Below, piece after piece: positions 41,593 through 52,165 of a DNA stretch of 64,000 nucleotides; the stretch's first letter is position 1; each line of letters opens with the position of its first letter. The notes under the pieces were generated by a model. The model did not search any database and was not told the origin of the DNA. It worked only from the letters and a program-made list of their open reading frames with translations. The DNA comes from Mycocentrospora acerina (Eukaryota; Ascomycota; Dothideomycetes; Pleosporales). Location: assembly GCA_022701365.1 (NCBI GenBank), contig JAKUHH010000389.1:62001-126000 (forward strand), read 5' to 3'. The translations under genes were made by a program, and so were the position numbers.

Positions 41593-44048
41593 CTATCCCA
41601 ACTTGAAGTCTTTCCATATGGGTGACTCTTGCAGGAATGCGTGCATGTGAATCTGTCCGATCCCTAGGCGGCGCGATATACCATCTTCGGTCTCGATGAG
41701 CATTACATTGTAGATACACCACGGCAAGTTGATGTCGAACGCCTCAGTATCAAATCGAACAGATTCCCAGGGGTGAAAACTCGCACTCCCAGCTGAGTGT
41801 TGTGGCGAGCTCTGAATGACATCGTCAAAATCGTCAAGATGATTGGATTTTGCTTCCTGCATGGTCATTGTTTCCAAGTATAGTTTGGTCCTTGAGAGGC
41901 ACACAAACTCAAAAACACCTGCTCGGAGGGTTTCTGAAATAGAAGGGGGCATTTGAACGATTCCCACTTGATGATTGGATGTATTGAAGACTGGAAGTTC
42001 ATAGATATGCGATCGACCTGGGGAAGTTGTCGAGACACTGAAGAGGCAAGAAAGTGCCCGGAACTGTAAACACTGGGTGCCATGGAGAAAAGTATTTTTG
42101 TCTGTACTCGTGCATTCTGCGACTGGATGGAGATAACGTACATCAGGCTTGCTGTTTTCGTAAAAGTCAAAGGGGTCCGTATCTGTTTGTGTCCAGGTAT
42201 CTCGATACCAGAGTGTATCTGTAGTAGCGGAGTCTCGTTGTCGAAAGCTATCAGTGGTGAAACACGTCCCGGATATTGCATCTTTCCACTTGATTCGAGA
42301 GAACCCCCGATGCGTGAAATGATCGTAATAGATTGGCCCAACCCAGCCTGCCCAGCTCCAGGAAGGAAATAAATTTTGGCCTAGACGATTCTTTCGACGA
42401 GCGACATCGTCTTTTGAATACCAAAGGAGTGCTTGATCTATTTCAGTGTCTGGAAGGCCAAACAAGAAATTGCCACGGAACGCGCTCTTTAAAACTGATA
42501 AGACTCCGTCGAAGGCATTTAAGCCGTCTTCTTGGAACGTCATGTTTCGACGTGAGTATTCTTCAACCGCGTCTTTATAGATTCGGAAGTTTGAAAATTC
42601 TGGCCTACCAGAAATGAACCCAGTTTCATGTTCTAATCGGGGGATGTTAATGTTACGGATCCCAGTGGTCTCGGAAAAGATGCACCCATGATGACACTTG
42701 AAATACAACTGTGCTCTAGTGACGAAAAGTTGGTTCTTAGATAAAACATGCTCTTGATATGTCCAGGCACGTTGATTCCAGAGGGACCAATCGAGCATAC
42801 TCCAGAAACTATGTGGTTTAATTGAGAGTTGAAGTTCTTGCATCTGCCAAGAAGAGCAACTTGAGAGTAAAGAATTAGAGTCATACCCAATTCGTGGCAA
42901 CGCGTCATTAGCACCTGTAGCTGAAGCAGCTACAAGACACCAGGCCGCCTCGGAGTAGATGCTGCCCATGTTTTGCATATTCTTTGTAGTTTCTGGACTA
43001 TCTTGAATCAAACATCTAAATTGAGCAAAGCATTAGCAAAATTTTGGAGAATTAGAAAATCACTACCAGCAATGGGGTACAGTAAGCCTGAAATACTCAG
43101 GGTCTTCGAAACATTTTCACAACCAGGAGGCTTGCAAGAACTCTACACCACTTACAAAGCATCAACCCAAAGATAACGTTCATCGAGATGATTGATTAGC
43201 CGCATTGCGTCTATAATTGTCTGCGAAAGAAGGGCTCCATGTTTTTCTGGTATCAGAGAACCTTTGGTGGTAAGTTCCTCGTAATTGGATTCGAGTAAAC
43301 GAAGTTGATTGACTTCTCCCCAAACATAGCTGAGGGCCAAATAGCGCGTATTGTTCTCTATAACCTTGACGCACTGGTCTTGTACATCTATAACATGAAG
43401 AGAATACTGTGCGACTCTTCCAAATCCCTCATTGGAAGTGCTATGATGAGACTCCTCGCAAATATTGATCCAGTCCTTGACCAGGCCGAAATCTGCAGTT
43501 GAGGGATGAATTGGGCGGTTCTCCGGTTGATTTTCGTCAGATTCCACCCGATAAATACTATTATATACTACTGAATAGGTCTGGTTAGAGATGACATGGC
43601 AGGTTACCCTTAGGAGCTTGTCAAATAAGGAAAACGAGCAAAAATCGAATATTAACCGTTCCGATAGTTCCGATGTACTATCGGACTTCTTCTGTATGTC
43701 GGGAGCCACTGCTACAACAAGAGCACAGAAATTGCAACGCAAATAATTGGCCAGTATGTTATGGGTAGAGTTCACCAAGGAGTGACGATACTTTTCTTCG
43801 GTAAATAGGTGAACAAAATCGATATGTTTGCATACATCACAAAGGTGACTGCCTGGATATTTTCGCGGGTCTGTAATGTACCATGGTTCATTCGTGACTT
43901 GCGTTTTCTCTCTGCTATCGAACCGTAGGTGGTAATTGTAGAAGTCTTGAAGACTAGCTTTAGTGGGACCTGACCAGTGTTCAGAATAACCAACATGTAT
44001 GTTTTTGATGAGCCAAACATTCTCTTCTTCAGTGACAGGCGTCTCCAT
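41593..44048 (-). CDS. HET-domain (heterokaryon incompatibility) protein
   Basis: A fungal HET-domain protein; such proteins trigger cell death in non-self recognition, although most members have no tested function. Two minus-strand exons, 43156-44048 and 41593-43015, give about 771 residues. The HET core has the three expected blocks: RYLALSYVWGEVNQLRLL; YLWVDALCLIQDSPE across the intron, followed by MGSIYSEAAWCLVAAS; and the block SLWNQRAWTYQEHVLSKNQL. N-terminal to it, two Cys pairs (CDVCKHIDFVHLF and LRCNFCALVV) are of the kind often found before HET domains. The intron has a GTAAGT donor and a TTTAG acceptor. No NACHT or WD repeats are attached. The gene is relatively AT-rich compared with neighbours. 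Confidence 0.92.
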
Positions 44049-44738
44049 GATACTAGATCTTGGACTGCGTCACACGTGACAAGGCTGAAGTATGCTCGCT
44101 ACTCTCTCAAGCACTTGGGATAGTCGTTGTGTGCGAAGCGACACGAAATGTATCAACAAAGCGTTGATGCGTTTGACTTCTAGAATGGGGACGAAAGTTA
44201 ATGCTGAAGGTCGAGGTTGAGTAGAGTAGAATCCACAAAGTGACGCCTGATCTCTTGGCTTGGCAATATCAAAGCAAGATTCAGGATTAATGCTGACTGT
44301 CGAAGATGCAAGTGGGCTTAATACAAGAAGTGGCAAAGGCACCATATGCATTACAGCCGATTGGGAAATCCTCCATTACTGACTGCCATGGCATTGTTAA
44401 GCATCGTAAATAATTGTACAATCAACATCTGGGGTTATAGTGGCACTCTTCGTTTGATCGGCATTTGCTTGTAATGCCAGGATTCCATCAGTGACGCAGC
44501 GCGGAGATATCTCAACTCGTACTTTTCAAATTGCAAAGCAACGTCATGGTATGAAACGCAGCTGGTGAGAAAATAGTGAACGTTTGTTGAAAGAGCAGAT
44601 TTGGGCTGTAATGACATTGGCAGGACGGAGCAGATGGCGGATATCGGATCCTCAGCCGCCGCCGCCAAGCTTGATGTTAGTCGCATCTCGAACTTTTGGT
44701 TCGCGACGGTATCGAACGACAACACCACGACCGCCAGC
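44049..44738. other. Divergent intergenic region HET / uS12m
   Basis: About 690 bp between divergent start codons. No supported gene; frames on the opposite strand to uS12m are shadows. Confidence 0.45.
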
Positions 44739-45388
44739 ATGTCCGTCCAATTCCTCCGACGCCTAATACGGCCATCTTTGCTCTCACAGTCACCTCTTAC
44801 TACCGTCCTCCCGCTACGACCCTCCATCGCTGCCCCCGCTTTCCAGAATGCCATGTCCGCACTCCCCACACGCGCCGCACCCGCTTCTCGAGCGCACAAA
44901 TGCACATTAATACAAGTCCTGCGCCAAGGCAGAATATCACAGAAAGCGCGAAAGCTACGATCGCCACAGCTAAAGAACAGGCCAGAGCTGAAGGGTGTGT
45001 GTCTGAAAGTCGGAACCACGAAGCCAAAGAAACCCAATTCTGGCGAGAGGAAGATTGCGAGGGTGCGACTGAGTACGGGGAAAGTAATCACAGCATATAT
45101 TCCCGGCGAAGGTATTTCAAAAAGGCATTGCAGAAGCCATGAGGAGCTATAGAGACTGATGGGAGTTTGTAGGTCACAACGTGCAGCAGCATTCCGTCGT
45201 CATGGTGCGTGGTGGGCGAGCGCAGGATTGTCCTGGTGTAAAGTACCATTTGGTCAGAGGAGCGTTGGATTTGGTACGTATTTGTCCCTTCACAGTCGCA
45301 CTTTCGCTAATAAGTGTAGGGTGGTGTCGGTAACCGAATCACATCGAGGTCGAAATACGGGACAAAGAAGCCCAAGGCGGCCGCGTGA
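44739..45388 (+). CDS. MRPS12: Mitochondrial small-subunit ribosomal protein uS12m
   Basis: The mitochondrial homologue of bacterial S12, at the decoding centre. Three exons: 44739-45111, 45173-45273 and 45320-45388, about 180 residues. The N-terminal 50 residues are basic and Ser-rich (MSVQFLRRLIRPSLLSQSPL), a mitochondrial presequence. Core motifs follow: CTLIQVLRQGR, KGVCLKVGTTKPKKPNSGER and ARVRLSTGKVITAYIPGEG; splicing then restores GHNVQQHSVVMVRGGRAQDC, PGVKYHLVRGALDLGGVGNR and SKYGTKKPK. Note PNSGERK where bacterial proteins have PNSALRK. The last intron is 46 nt. Confidence 0.95.
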
Positions 45389-46029
45389 TGAGATTATGTA
45401 CATGCTGTATAAATATGTATCATAACATTGGCATTGGTGGCGTTCAAATCGATATTGCGTGTCAATAATTCAGATTGGATTGCCAGCCAGTTCATCCAGC
45501 GACCATTATTTTGCATCGACTGTGTCAAGAACTAGCTTTGGAATATTAGACGTATGCTATTGTTGTGGCACTTTAACTATGACTTGAACGACTCGTTAGT
45601 TTTCCTTAAGCCAACGTTGGATAAAGAGCAGCAAGTATTTTCAGCCCAAGAATAGCAACCGTTTATATCAGTCGTTAGTCTCAAGTAGACTGATGGTGGG
45701 GAACAGCCACAAACATTGCTATTGGTCTGTATGTATATCTTCGTTAAAGCAGGGCATGGTTACTTCTATCGACCAATGAAGTTCATCAAACAATAAGTAG
45801 GCCAAGACGGTATACGGGTACCTTTACCACATATATCTCGTTTTCAAGCCACGATTCAATCATGAACCTCCACTCAATAATAGTGCAGGGGGTATTGATC
45901 ATGCCATTTTTGAAATACAAAAGCTATCCTTGACACCTTGAGAGGTATAAAAGGGCATGCATCCACGCTGCAACAGCAACAACCAACTCAACATCTTTAA
46001 AAGAATCTACAATCAATTCAACAACAACC
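45389..46029. other. Intergenic upstream of Cys-rich secreted protein
   Basis: About 640 bp. No coding frame is supported. The last 85 bp hold a TATA box (listed separately) and a CAACAACA-rich leader leading into the start at 46030. Confidence 0.5.
45946..45953 (+). promoter_or_regulatory. TATA box upstream of Cys-rich secreted protein
   Basis: TATAAAAG, 77 bp upstream of the proposed ATG at 46030. Most genes in this window lack such a clear TATA element; strong TATA boxes in fungi go with inducible, highly expressed genes. Confidence 0.6.
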
Positions 46030-46672
46030 ATGCTTCTCACCACGCTCATCCTCACCTTCCTGTCCGTAACCCCCTCTTCCCCTTCCTTCCTTCCTTCCTC
46101 CCTCCCTCCAACTAACCACCTCCTCTCAGCACCCTCACGACCGCAATCCCCCAAGCCCCTCTCCCAACTCCAACCCCCACTATAACTCCCACCATTCTCC
46201 CGCCGCTCCCCCCCTTCACACTCGACACCTGCCCAGCATTCACCCCCGTAGTCCGCACCTTCGTCACCAAAATTACCACCACGGCCTTTGAGTCCCGCCA
46301 CTGTCCCAGCTTCATCACCCGCGTCGACTCGCCCCCGCCCGGGGCGTCCTGCACGTTCAACACCGCGGGGTGCCCGGTACGGGATTGCATTCGGCTTAGC
46401 ACGATTACCCGGCCGTGCTTGACGGATGCGTGTTGTACGCGGACGGCGGTGGATACCGTGTATGGAGAGTGTGTGAGGAGATGTCCTACTGGGGTGAGTA
46501 CTTTGTGTCTTTCTTTGTCCCTTTTTGCTTTTTGGGGGCTGCGTTGTGGACGTGGATGGATGCATGGTTGAATGAATGAATGAATGAATGGATGCTGATG
46601 TGATGTGATGTGGTTTAGTGTTCGACGAGTTGGACGGTGGCAACTGGTTGTGCTGGGACGAGGGCTACGTGA
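46030..46672 (+). CDS. Small secreted cysteine-rich protein, candidate effector
   Basis: Not a member of a family I recognise. I splice three exons, 46030-46061, 46130-46493 and 46619-46672, giving 149 residues. Exon 1 plus the start of exon 2 encode a signal peptide (MLLTTLILTFLTLTTAIPQA). Then comes a Pro/Thr-rich linker of about 20 residues and a mature domain with 12 cysteines, including one adjacent CC pair, an even number that suits disulfide bonding. The last junction gives CPTGCSTSWTVATGCAG. The first donor (GTCCGT) is chosen over an adjacent GTAACC because it keeps frame and gives the signal peptide. A TATA box and CAACAACA leader precede it. Role in host interaction or wall is inference. 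Confidence 0.68.
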
Positions 46673-46877
46673 GGGGTGTTTAGTGGGGATTGAGTGCGAG
46701 CTGGCAGCGAGGTACAAAGGTTATGTCAGTCGGTAGAAGGGACAAGTGGGTTGTGGGTGTAGCCTATGAATCAAGCTGCTGTGGTAGTCTGTAGCGCCGA
46801 ATCCAACGCCTTTTCATGATTACTCGTGATTTCATTGCTCTGCAAAGTACAGTACTCCAGATTCTTCCCTAAGCCTT

Positions 46878-47285
46878 CTATGCATCCGACGCAGCAACTT
46901 CGACAACTTGAATCAACGGCCCTCTCCGCTGCATAAACGCTAATATGCCGTGTACCGAATCGTTCTTGATGTGTTTTCCATGAGTCGGTACCTGTGTGAT
47001 CTCCTTTTCGGCACCTAATTCCACAACCGTTCTCTCCACCTTGGTTTCAGCATCTTTCAGCCTCTGGCGTCGCTCAACTTCAGTCATCCAAAATAGTTCT
47101 AGCTGGTCGGCTCGGCGATCGCCTTCGAAACGCGCGTTTTCTCGTCTCCTTATGGCTTTGCAGAAAGAGTCGTCGTAGGGGCGTGATTCGACATCCCAGT
47201 TCCAGGATTGACCATCTATGAAGATGCTAGGGTTGTTGGTAATATATGGGCGAGGGATTTGGGGCACGTGGATGATATAGGGCAT
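46878..47285 (-). CDS. Unknown 135-residue charged protein
   Basis: A single-exon frame whose sequence is balanced rather than repetitive. It starts MPYIIHVPQIPRPYITNNPS, then has an acidic/aromatic part (GQSWNWDVESRPYDDSF), a basic helix-forming stretch (RRRENARFEGDRRADQLELF, KDAETKVERTVVELGAEKEI) that could form a coiled coil, and ends QVVEVAASDA. No family recognised, no signal peptide. Confidence 0.55.
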   Translation of the reverse strand: MPYIIHVPQIPRPYITNNPSIFIDGQSWNWDVESRPYDDSFCKAIRRRENARFEGDRRADQLELFWMTEVERRQRLKDAETKVERTVVELGAEKEITQVPTHGKHIKNDSVHGILAFMQRRGPLIQVVEVAASDA

Positions 47286-48159
47286 GGTGATTTGAGGACT
47301 GCGCGTTTCGTGTTGGTTATGTTGTGGTGGAGATGTGAATATGGGCGGACTTTGTGAAGTGTAAAGAATGAGTGAAGATGATTTGAATTATTGAAGAGAG
47401 AGTGTAATCAAGGAGGGGTAACGAAGAATCTGAAGCCTAAGATAGCGGTGAAATTTGATGCAAAGGCGGTGTTTGGTCGGTGTTGTGGAGTCGAGATATC
47501 AGTATCCACAGTGCTGTGGTTCTTTTGGTGTCTAGCTTTGCGCCTGCGCGATTCAGAAATACGTGTAATGTAATTTTTGGTCAGAGATATTGGAAATGTA
47601 GTGAAAGCAGTTGAATATTAGAAATGGAGGTTTCTGCAGTGGTTAAGGCCTCAAACGTCAGTGCGACTGGAATAGTAAAAGAATGCCTTGGCTTTTCACG
47701 GAGGTTGGGGAGGCTCCCCATGACCCGGTCCCGAGACACTTGAGCCCTACCAAGAAATGATTTACAACACTTGATAGTTTCTCGGGCTGGCGTGGGTTGC
47801 ACGGCCAAAACGAAAACAGGTCGTAGAGCAGGCGGCGTTCAAGTTCGTGACTGAGGACGTGACTTGCTCGTCATGCTGTCCTCGTGGGCCATCGCCAGCA
47901 GGTTCAGCCCCATCGTGATTTGAGAAGGAACAAGCATGCTGGACAAGGTGAATAGATCGCCACAAGATGCAAGTGTCAACAGTCGTGAGGTTCAAAGTCG
48001 CAAGGGAGTGAACCAGACTAGGCGGGGCACAAGGGCTCAGGCACAACGCTTCTCCAGCCTTGGCATGACTCCATCCCACATTTTGCCAGCCCCTCCAGAG
48101 CTTTGGGGGACGAGAAGACGAGGGAGAAGCAGCACAACACCGCACATTTGACTGAAAAA
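47286..48159. other. Intergenic between divergent genes
   Basis: About 870 bp between the unknown leftward gene and eIF2B-alpha. No frame with family features; the last 150 bp are the likely leader of eIF2B-alpha. Confidence 0.5.
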
Positions 48160-49265
48160 ATGGCCACCGAACCAGACACGAAGCCGCTGCCGGTGTTCGA
48201 CATTGTGTCGACATACCGCCGCATCCTCAATGACGACCCCGACCTCACCATGCCCGTCGCCGCCATCGAGGCCCTTGTCGAGGCCATTGCGCAGAGCTCC
48301 GTGTCGACCGTCGCCGAGACGCTCGACCTCCTCGAACGCCACACGGCCGCCCTCAAGGCGTCCATTGCCAATCCCATCTCCCTCTCTGCCGGCACCGACT
48401 TGTTCCAGCGGTACCTGATCACGACGCTGAACCGCCCCGCAAGCCTGAATCTGGGCCCTGACGATGACTTCCGCGCCATTCGCAACCACCTGCTGTCCAA
48501 CGGCAAGCTGTTTGTCGACCGTGCCAAGCAAAGCAGGGAGAAGATTGCGAGCTTTGGCAAGCACTTCATCCGCGACGGCGCCGTCGTCCTCACCAATGGC
48601 GGCTCCAGAGTCGTGGGCGCCCTGCTGAGGCGGGCTGCCGAATCGAGCACCATTCGCTTTAAGGTCATCTACGTTCTGCCCCCGTCGACCTCGTCTGATT
48701 CCAGCGAGGGCGACCAGACCGTCGCCGACCTGCGCGCCCATAACGTCCCTGTCGCGACCATCAATGACTCGGCAGTCGCCTACTCGCTGGGTAAGGTCGA
48801 CATGGTCATTGTGGGAGCCGAGGGCGTCGTTGAGAACGGGGGCATCATTTCGCGCATGGGCACCTACCAGATGGGTCTGCTAGCCAAGAGTAAGGGGAAG
48901 CCCTTTTACGTCGTTGCCGAGAGCCACAAGTTTGTCCGCTTGTACCCCCTGAGCCAGTTTGATCTGCCCATCGAGCAGAAGGTGCTGGACTTTAAGGTCA
49001 CGGACGACAAAAAGGCTGCAAATACCGAACAGAAGAGTGCTGTGGATGAGGGTATCGCCGATATGAACACAAAGCCTGCAAAGGCCTTGGGGCTGAATGC
49101 GCATGATGCCGTGGACTTTACAGTACGTTTATCCTCTAAAGTCTACAAGCCAGATTTCTCTAACATCTCTCGCAGCCTCCCGATCTCATCTCCGGTATTA
49201 TCACCGAGTCTGGCGTCCTTACACCTTCTGCTGTGTCAGAAGAGCTGATCAAGATCTGGTTCTGA
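48160..49265 (+). CDS. GCN3: Translation initiation factor eIF2B subunit alpha (GCN3)
   Basis: The regulatory alpha subunit of eIF2B, the guanine-exchange factor for eIF2; it senses eIF2 phosphorylation and so controls general amino-acid control. Two exons, 48160-49122 and 49176-49265, about 350 residues. The N-terminal helical domain (FDIVSTYRRILNDDPDLTMP) is followed by the Rossmann-like core: DGAVVLTNGGSRVVGALLRR, FKVIYVLPP, VDMVIVGAEGVVENGGIISR, MGTYQMGLLAKSKGKPFYVV and AESHKFVRLYPLSQFDLP. Splicing restores VDFTPPDLISGIITESGVLT, ending ELIKIWF, the family's end motif. ATG at 48160 is in a good context; an in-frame ATG at 48103 is unlikely. Confidence 0.95.
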
Positions 49266-49711
49266 GCCCTCCCTCAGCACCGACCCTTGACTCACTTCAA
49301 TATACTTAACTAATCCTCAAACGCCTGCAAGAGGCTGAAAAGACCGTGTGACCATTACTCACATCAGATCTAGGCCTGCTGTCGTATGCGATGCCTCATC
49401 ACGTCCGAGCACTCGACACTTCCACACAAAACGTGTCAGCAGTGCCGAGGAGAAGAGCCATGTATGGAACGGGGATGCGCTCGAGGCAGAATTTGTGTGT
49501 GTATGAGAAGGAGTTAAACGGATGTGTAAATGACCAGAAGGAGCTGGTAGTACCGTGCGTTTGCAAAAGAAGATATTCTACGTAGTCTTCTTCAATGGCA
49601 GCAGGCCCAACGCGCAATCAACATTCAAGGCACCGCTGTTATAGTTTCGCTGTACAAAATCTGGCAAAATTGCACACTGAATCCTTACGGTAGCAATTTC
49701 AAGACCCCCAA
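49266..49711. other. Intergenic, nothing recognised
   Basis: About 450 bp. Short frames only. Confidence 0.5.
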
Positions 49712-49747
49712 TTGCGATACCTTGACCTCAAAACGAAGCAGTGCAGT

Positions 49748-50545
49748 ATGCCTTTTGTGATTCAGCCCCCACTCTTCTCGGTAGATTGTTATGCTTCTCT
49801 GGCCATTGCCGACCCTGACCATGACGAGAAAGCAATGATGCGCGACCTGCGTAGCTGGGGATGGACTGTGACGTGCATCGAGAACGATGATGACGAGTAC
49901 ATCGATGCATTACAAGATGTGAAGTGGAACTCTAGAATGCGTCGTTGGAGCGGGCTCCTAAATAGAGGAAGTGCGATCTCAGGCAGGCGGACGTCGAAAC
50001 AGATCTGGGCAAGAGAAGGGAAAAAGAAGGCGCACGATAATGTGGAGTATCATCCCAGTGTTGAACAGGAGGGAGAGGGCAGTCTTGATGATACCAGTGC
50101 TAGACTTGAGGAGGGTTGCATATATGGAGAGGATGAAGACAAAGAAGACTCATCTACGCAAAGCGATGTACCTTCCACCAACCAAGACTTAGCTCGAGAA
50201 CAAGACTTTCTAAAGCGCATCTGCTGGGGTGAAGAGATTTTACGAGAGTATATCCGAAAAAAGGAAGTACCCCTGAAAACCAGGAGCCAAGATTTGCATT
50301 ATTATTATTATCTTTTTAATCATGAACCAACACCCAACCAACCTACATTACTCAACCCTGATCCCCTTGCAAAGTATCGTAGACACCCAACAACTCATGC
50401 AACCAGCAACACAAGACAAAATGCCCGGAGGTTGAAGCTCTCAACCTACCTACCACGATATTTATATAACCCACTGCCTCTCCCCCCTTCTCCCCCACAT
50501 CTGCACCAACACCTAGGCATCTATATTGCATACCAACACTACTAA
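49748..50545 (+). CDS. Unknown acidic protein, possibly fungal-specific
   Basis: A frame of about 265 residues from the ATG at 49748. I do not recognise it. The first part (MPFVIQPPLFSVDCYASLAI, DHDEKAMMRDLRSWGWTVTC) looks ordered; the middle is acidic and Ser-rich; the final 90 residues are Pro/Tyr/His-rich and may be non-coding read-through or lie beyond an unseen splice. The segment up to about residue 190 is the better supported. Confidence 0.45.
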   Translation: MPFVIQPPLFSVDCYASLAIADPDHDEKAMMRDLRSWGWTVTCIENDDDEYIDALQDVKWNSRMRRWSGLLNRGSAISGRRTSKQIWAREGKKKAHDNVEYHPSVEQEGEGSLDDTSARLEEGCIYGEDEDKEDSSTQSDVPSTNQDLAREQDFLKRICWGEEILREYIRKKEVPLKTRSQDLHYYYYLFNHEPTPNQPTLLNPDPLAKYRRHPTTHATSNTRQNARRLKLSTYLPRYLYNPLPLPPSPPHLHQHLGIYIAYQHY

Positions 50546-50598
50546 AATACGTTCCACGCTTCCACAAGCAAGGACATAGCCAACAAGGAAACCTCCAC

Positions 50599-50910
50599 AT
50601 GGCTACAAAACCCCTTCCTCCTACACCCACGTCCACACCCCATCTCACTCCATACGAGCGCGCTCTGCCACGCGCGCTCCTATTCCCCGATCAACACCAT
50701 ACGATAGAAGAATATACGCGTTCTTGCCGTCCTGTACCGCGTGCTGATCAGGAGTGTATGTTGCGCGGGGAGTGCGTGGGGTTGGGCGAGGATCCGTATG
50801 GGTGGTTGGAATGGGATGGGAGGGTGCAGAAGGAGAGGGAGACAACGGGGAAAAGGAATAGGGAGAGGTTGAGACTGAAGAAAAGTGGAGTCCCGGGAAG
50901 GGGTGGGTAG
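50599..50910 (+). CDS. Small unknown protein, 103 residues
   Basis: Starts MATKPLPPTPTSTPHLTPYE and contains YTRSCRPVPRADQECMLRGE, two Cys residues in a polar context, then a basic tail (ETTGKRNRERLRLKK). No family recognised. It follows the preceding unknown frame by about 50 bp on the same strand, so the two could belong to one gene with an intron. Weak support. Confidence 0.35.
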   Translation: MATKPLPPTPTSTPHLTPYERALPRALLFPDQHHTIEEYTRSCRPVPRADQECMLRGECVGLGEDPYGWLEWDGRVQKERETTGKRNRERLRLKKSGVPGRGG

Positions 50911-52165
50911 GTGAAATGAGGAGGCTCAACGGGTGGAGGAGGGCACTGGTGTAATTTACCTAGCTTCTTTGGCCCGAAGAGTTAACTTTTCTTAGTTAGT
51001 GCTTAGATTGAGTTGATTGACTTGGTCGTTTCATAGACAGTGGTTTATTATCGTAGTTTATTTGATCAACACTTGCTAATGATACAATACGATTCTTTGC
51101 GAAGTATTTTCTTTTCATCCTTTGTGGGTTGCTCTGTTCTCTGCCTGGAAAGGATATCTCAGAATTAAACTAAATTCATTAAACCTTTCTGTGAAGTAAG
51201 CCATATGGATTTGTTCATCTTTGTTGAAGGGAAGGAGTCTAGAGTTGATGCTCAAAAGAGATTTATGATCTCAACTGTGCTTTCTCACTTTTAATTAAAT
51301 CAACCAGGGAGAGGTCACTTATCAAAAAGCATAGTAAGCGGAAGACAAAAAGAAATTACTTTCATCAGTTGTGTACTACGTGGAGCTGTAAAGCCATTCA
51401 AAGATACTTCCTAATTTGCAACCCTGCATGCTACATCTTTTTCACAAGGTGCGCCATGAAATATCTACGCTATGGCAGATTTCCCTAGAACTAGACTTCC
51501 TCATGGTAATAATAGACAAACACAGCATCCCAGACATCAGAGCTCTAGAGTTGATTTCTCAGTATATATGCTGTGAAAGCATCTAGATGTCGCAAATCAT
51601 GCAGGTACATTTTAACAAGGATGCAATGTCTAATAGTGCCACAAGCTCCATGGAAGAGATTAGATGGGTTCGCCTACCGACGCCACTAGTCCTAATTGAG
51701 CACTTCATCGGATACTCCGAACTCTAAGGCTTACCCCATGATAGATCGAGTGGGGCGAACGATCGGACCGTTGGCTCAGCTCGTTCTTTATTTGGATCGG
51801 ATCCCCTTCTCCGTTCCGTGCTGAGACCCAGCAGGCATGCGACTTTCGAAGAGCCGCTTGCACGACTCATCAGGCTGCCGATCATGCAATGCAGTCATTC
51901 CCACCATCCGTTTGCAGCATTGTTCTACGTTTCAAGATGTCGATCTCAGGCGTGAAGCTCTCCTCCGCATCCCTATCAGCCACGGCAATTGTCTCTCCAC
52001 CTCTAATTTAGTCTCCGACAGCAGTCAAGGCGCAGGAAATTATAGGGCTCTTAGTGAACAGCGCAAGGCAGATTCTTGATGATAAGATATAAGACGCCGT
52101 TCTTAAATCACATTGTAGTTTGACATCCCGACTCACTTCTACATTACAGTGTAAATAGTTCAGCT
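50911..52165. other. AT-rich intergenic region upstream of secreted GH5
   Basis: About 1.25 kb, AT-rich to about 51640, then more balanced. No gene seen. It ends as the promoter of the GH5 gene and holds a CGGACCG inverted triplet at about 51766 (see findings). Confidence 0.5.

Noticed and set aside
45924..46717. Minus-strand frames of 200-240 codons
   Set aside because: Shadows of the spliced Cys-rich gene on the plus strand; their proteins are low complexity and lack a family.
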